64,000 nt of DNA, taken from contig NZ_JALJRY010000016.1 of assembly GCF_024519455.1 (NCBI RefSeq), forward strand, positions 124,001-188,000, read 5' to 3'. Position 1 is the first letter of the stretch. Every line of letters starts with the position of its first letter. Origin of the DNA: Streptomyces sp. STR69 (GTDB lineage: Bacteria > Actinomycetota > Actinomycetes > Streptomycetales > Streptomycetaceae). The notes under the pieces are model-generated. The model was not told the DNA's origin. It was given only the letters and a program-made list of their open reading frames with translations, and did not search any database. The position numbers were made by a program, and so were the translations under genes. Below, piece after piece: positions 62,538-64,000 of the stretch.

Positions 62538-62608
62538 TGCCCGGTGAGGCACTGGCGGAGGATACGAGATTCGAACTCGTGAGGGGTTGCCCCCAACACG
62601 CTTTCCAA
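62498..62608. repeat. Direct repeat (att-like), copy 2
   Basis: Identical over 111 bases to 58118-58228, offset 4,380 bases. It includes another partial tRNA-Ser(GGA) 3' half (62556-62607, minus strand). The flanks differ in both directions: left is a TGCAACCAG repeat, right GC-rich sequence of unknown origin. Confidence 0.9.
62556..62607 (-). tRNA. Partial tRNA-Ser(GGA), second 3' half
   Basis: Same as 58176-58227. The 5' half is not here either; an intact tRNA-Ser(GGA) should exist outside the window, to the right if elements were stacked at one site. Confidence 0.85.
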
Positions 62609-63241
62609 CTGTGGGGGTGAGGTGGCGGGGTGCATTCGGGGGCGTTCACTTGGGTTCATGGGCGGTTGGCCCGTGTGGTGAGCCCGACGCGCGGCCTCCA
62701 CTGAACAACCGTGAACGGTGGTGAATGAGACGGAAACTGAGACGGGGGAGGCTGCTTCACTCTTCGCCAGATGGGGATGAGGCGGTCGGCGTCGTCCATC
62801 TGTCCGTGGGCGTCGAGCACCTGCACAGTAAACGGCCCGTTGTCGGGTTCCGGGTCCTTTCAGCACGACCTCCAGCCGCCTCCCAGGATGGAAGCGACCA
62901 CTTGGTCGGTCTGCTCAAGGTGGGAGAAGTTTCGCAGTAGGCCGTGACCGGGCGGTGGGTACCGCGCTTGGGATCGACTTCGAGGGCAACATCCGTTTTC
63001 TTGTCCCAGGTGAATAGAACAGCGGACGGTCGGCAGGCACATTTTTAACCAGTTTGGAGGACAGCATGCTGTCGGACGTCACGGCTTTCCGCACTCGGAA
63101 ATAATGGGCCCTCACTGATCATTCGGTGCACCCCAATGGAAGACAAGCGTGACTCTGGTACGACCCGTGGGAAATCTCGGATAAACATGCATAGAAGCCT
63201 ATTGGGTCGGTCTTGCGCCCAAGTTCCGTCAAAGTTCGCCG
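62609..63241. other. Low-GC gene-free interval
   Basis: No convincing gene. TGAGACGGAAACTGAGACGG (62726-62745) repeats the integrase-remnant stop region at 58091-58110 with one difference. A 12-codon frame with a good ribosome site (63066) is too short to judge. GC drops noticeably toward the right. Confidence 0.5.
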
Positions 63242-64000
63242 TCACAATTTTGCCAGTCGCTTCAAAAGCGTTCGATATTGAGTGATAAATTCATCAGGTT
63301 CGCGAGGGTCGCTCCCATAGAAACAGGCGGAGTCGACACCGTGTTCGTCGTCTAGTCGGAGCTCTTTACGCAGGTGCTTCAGAAGGGTTGCGTCTACTTC
63401 GTGGCCGTCGCTGCGGTACCCGACTGTAGCGCCGTAAGTTCTCACTTTTGAGAGACCGAACAAGCCTTTCGCTTGAACCGTACGCTGTACCTTGATCCTA
63501 TTTCCAGGCATTGGAGAGCCGATCTGACAGTCAAATCGAGAAAGGATTCGACGGAGTTCGCGCCATTTCAGTAGGCGGTCTCCATGCTGTATTTGCCGAC
63601 TATTTTTCAGGACCCATCGAGCAATTTCTTGAACTTCTCGATCGGCGACTGAACTCCAGCCAGTTGGCACAAGACGGTGTTGAGCTACCTTCAAAACCAA
63701 CTTGAACAAGTCGCGCTCTGTGCAAGTGAGAAGCACATTATTCCGGTCTAGGAAGGCTAGGGCCGAGACGAGAGCGGTACGCTTGTTTCCATTATGAAAT
63801 GGATGGTTGTGGATAATTGAGTGCAGCAATGCCGCACCAGCCAGTTCGACGGTCGAGTATTTACGCTCACCGCCCAGAGAGGTGCCAGGGCGAAACGCAG
63901 CAGATTCCAGAAGGTTATTGTCTCGCACTCCGGGTGGATCAATTGGGTCCTTAGAAACTCTGAAATCCTCCACAAGAGCGTCGTGGATGCTGTGAATGTC
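63242..64000 (-). CDS. Fic/Doc-type toxin fused to HicA-like domain (5' end beyond window)
   Basis: The frame is open to the window edge (DIHSIHDALVEDFRVSKDPI), so the N-terminus is missing; GTG 63973 is internal. Doc signature HNHPFHNGNKRTAL, with LLESAAFRPG upstream. The C-terminal about 100 residues, KWRELRRILSRFDCQIGSPM then GNRIKVQRTVQ and SDGHEVDATLLKHLRKELRL, look like the HicA dsRNA-binding fold. Doc proteins phosphorylate EF-Tu, HicA cleaves mRNA. GC here is far below the window average, indicating transfer. No antitoxin is visible within the window. Confidence 0.75.
   Translation of the reverse strand, partial: DIHSIHDALVEDFRVSKDPIDPPGVRDNNLLESAAFRPGTSLGGERKYSTVELAGAALLHSIIHNHPFHNGNKRTALVSALAFLDRNNVLLTCTERDLFKLVLKVAQHRLVPTGWSSVADREVQEIARWVLKNSRQIQHGDRLLKWRELRRILSRFDCQIGSPMPGNRIKVQRTVQAKGLFGLSKVRTYGATVGYRSDGHEVDATLLKHLRKELRLDDEHGVDSACFYGSDPREPDEFITQYRTLLKRLAKL

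Noticed and set aside
63066-63104. 12-codon frame with a good ribosome site (GGAGG before ATG 63066)
   Set aside because: Too short and without comparative support to call a gene or leader peptide.

Overview
The window is chromosomal DNA of a Streptomyces or very close relative. GC is very high, codon third positions are almost all G/C, and the gene order agrees with what I remember of the S. coelicolor SCO4004-SCO4050 region: ECF sigma factor, acyl-CoA ligase, giant PAS sensor protein, subtilisin-inhibitor protein, two-component operon with glycosyltransferases, paired SigB-type sigma factors (sigN/sigF), tadA, upp, LytR_C protein and HerA-like ATPase. That comparison is from memory and was not searched.

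Layout. 1-8.5 kb: end of a thiolase-like gene, SigE-family sigma factor, fatty-acyl-CoA ligase behind a perfect operator-like palindrome, a 1,559-residue PAS/degenerate-kinase/receiver protein and an SSI-type protease inhibitor. 8.6-9.0 kb: tRNA-Ser(GCT) and tRNA-Arg(ACG). 9-16.6 kb: small soluble and membrane proteins, with gene fossils at 10.0-10.7 kb. 16.8-23.0 kb: a tightly coupled four-gene operon (response regulator, histidine kinase, GT2-GtrA glycosyltransferase, ArnT-like mannosyl/aminosugar transferase) whose layout recalls PmrAB-ArnC-ArnT. 23.0-30.0 kb: two drug-exporter loci, MFS+TetR and MarR+MFS+YceI, each with clear operators; in the second, both the exporter and the YceI protein carry carboxypeptidase-regulatory-like domains. 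30-41 kb: conserved housekeeping and sporulation block (sigN-like, sigF-like, tRNA-Ser(CGA), tadA, upp, HerA-like ATPase, DNA glycosylase).

41-46 kb holds an iron-regulated divergent pair: a siderophore-interacting reductase and a penicillin-acylase/GNAT fusion around one iron box. 46-51 kb has CopCD, a haloalkane-dehalogenase-like enzyme with an NmrA-like reductase under a divergent TetR regulator, and a CtaG protein. 51.4-52.9 kb is a wrecked MacB-type ABC exporter: its ATPase gene begins with a sigma-factor N-terminus and its permease gene ends in an alpha/beta-hydrolase C-terminus.

From about 54.7 kb the window is an accessory zone built from integrative-element debris: a DUF8175-like lipoprotein, two hypothetical genes and a dead tyrosine integrase lead to the first of two identical 111-bp direct repeats (58118-58228 and 62498-62608). 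Each repeat carries the 3' half of tRNA-Ser(GGA) and a strong hairpin. Between them lies a 4.38-kb cassette of two genes, an XPB-C/WYL-like protein and an AAA ATPase with a degenerate nuclease-like C-terminus, with its own operator. I regard this as the best candidate for an undescribed (possibly defence) system. Right of the second repeat, GC falls and a Fic/Doc toxin fused to a HicA-like domain runs off the window edge.
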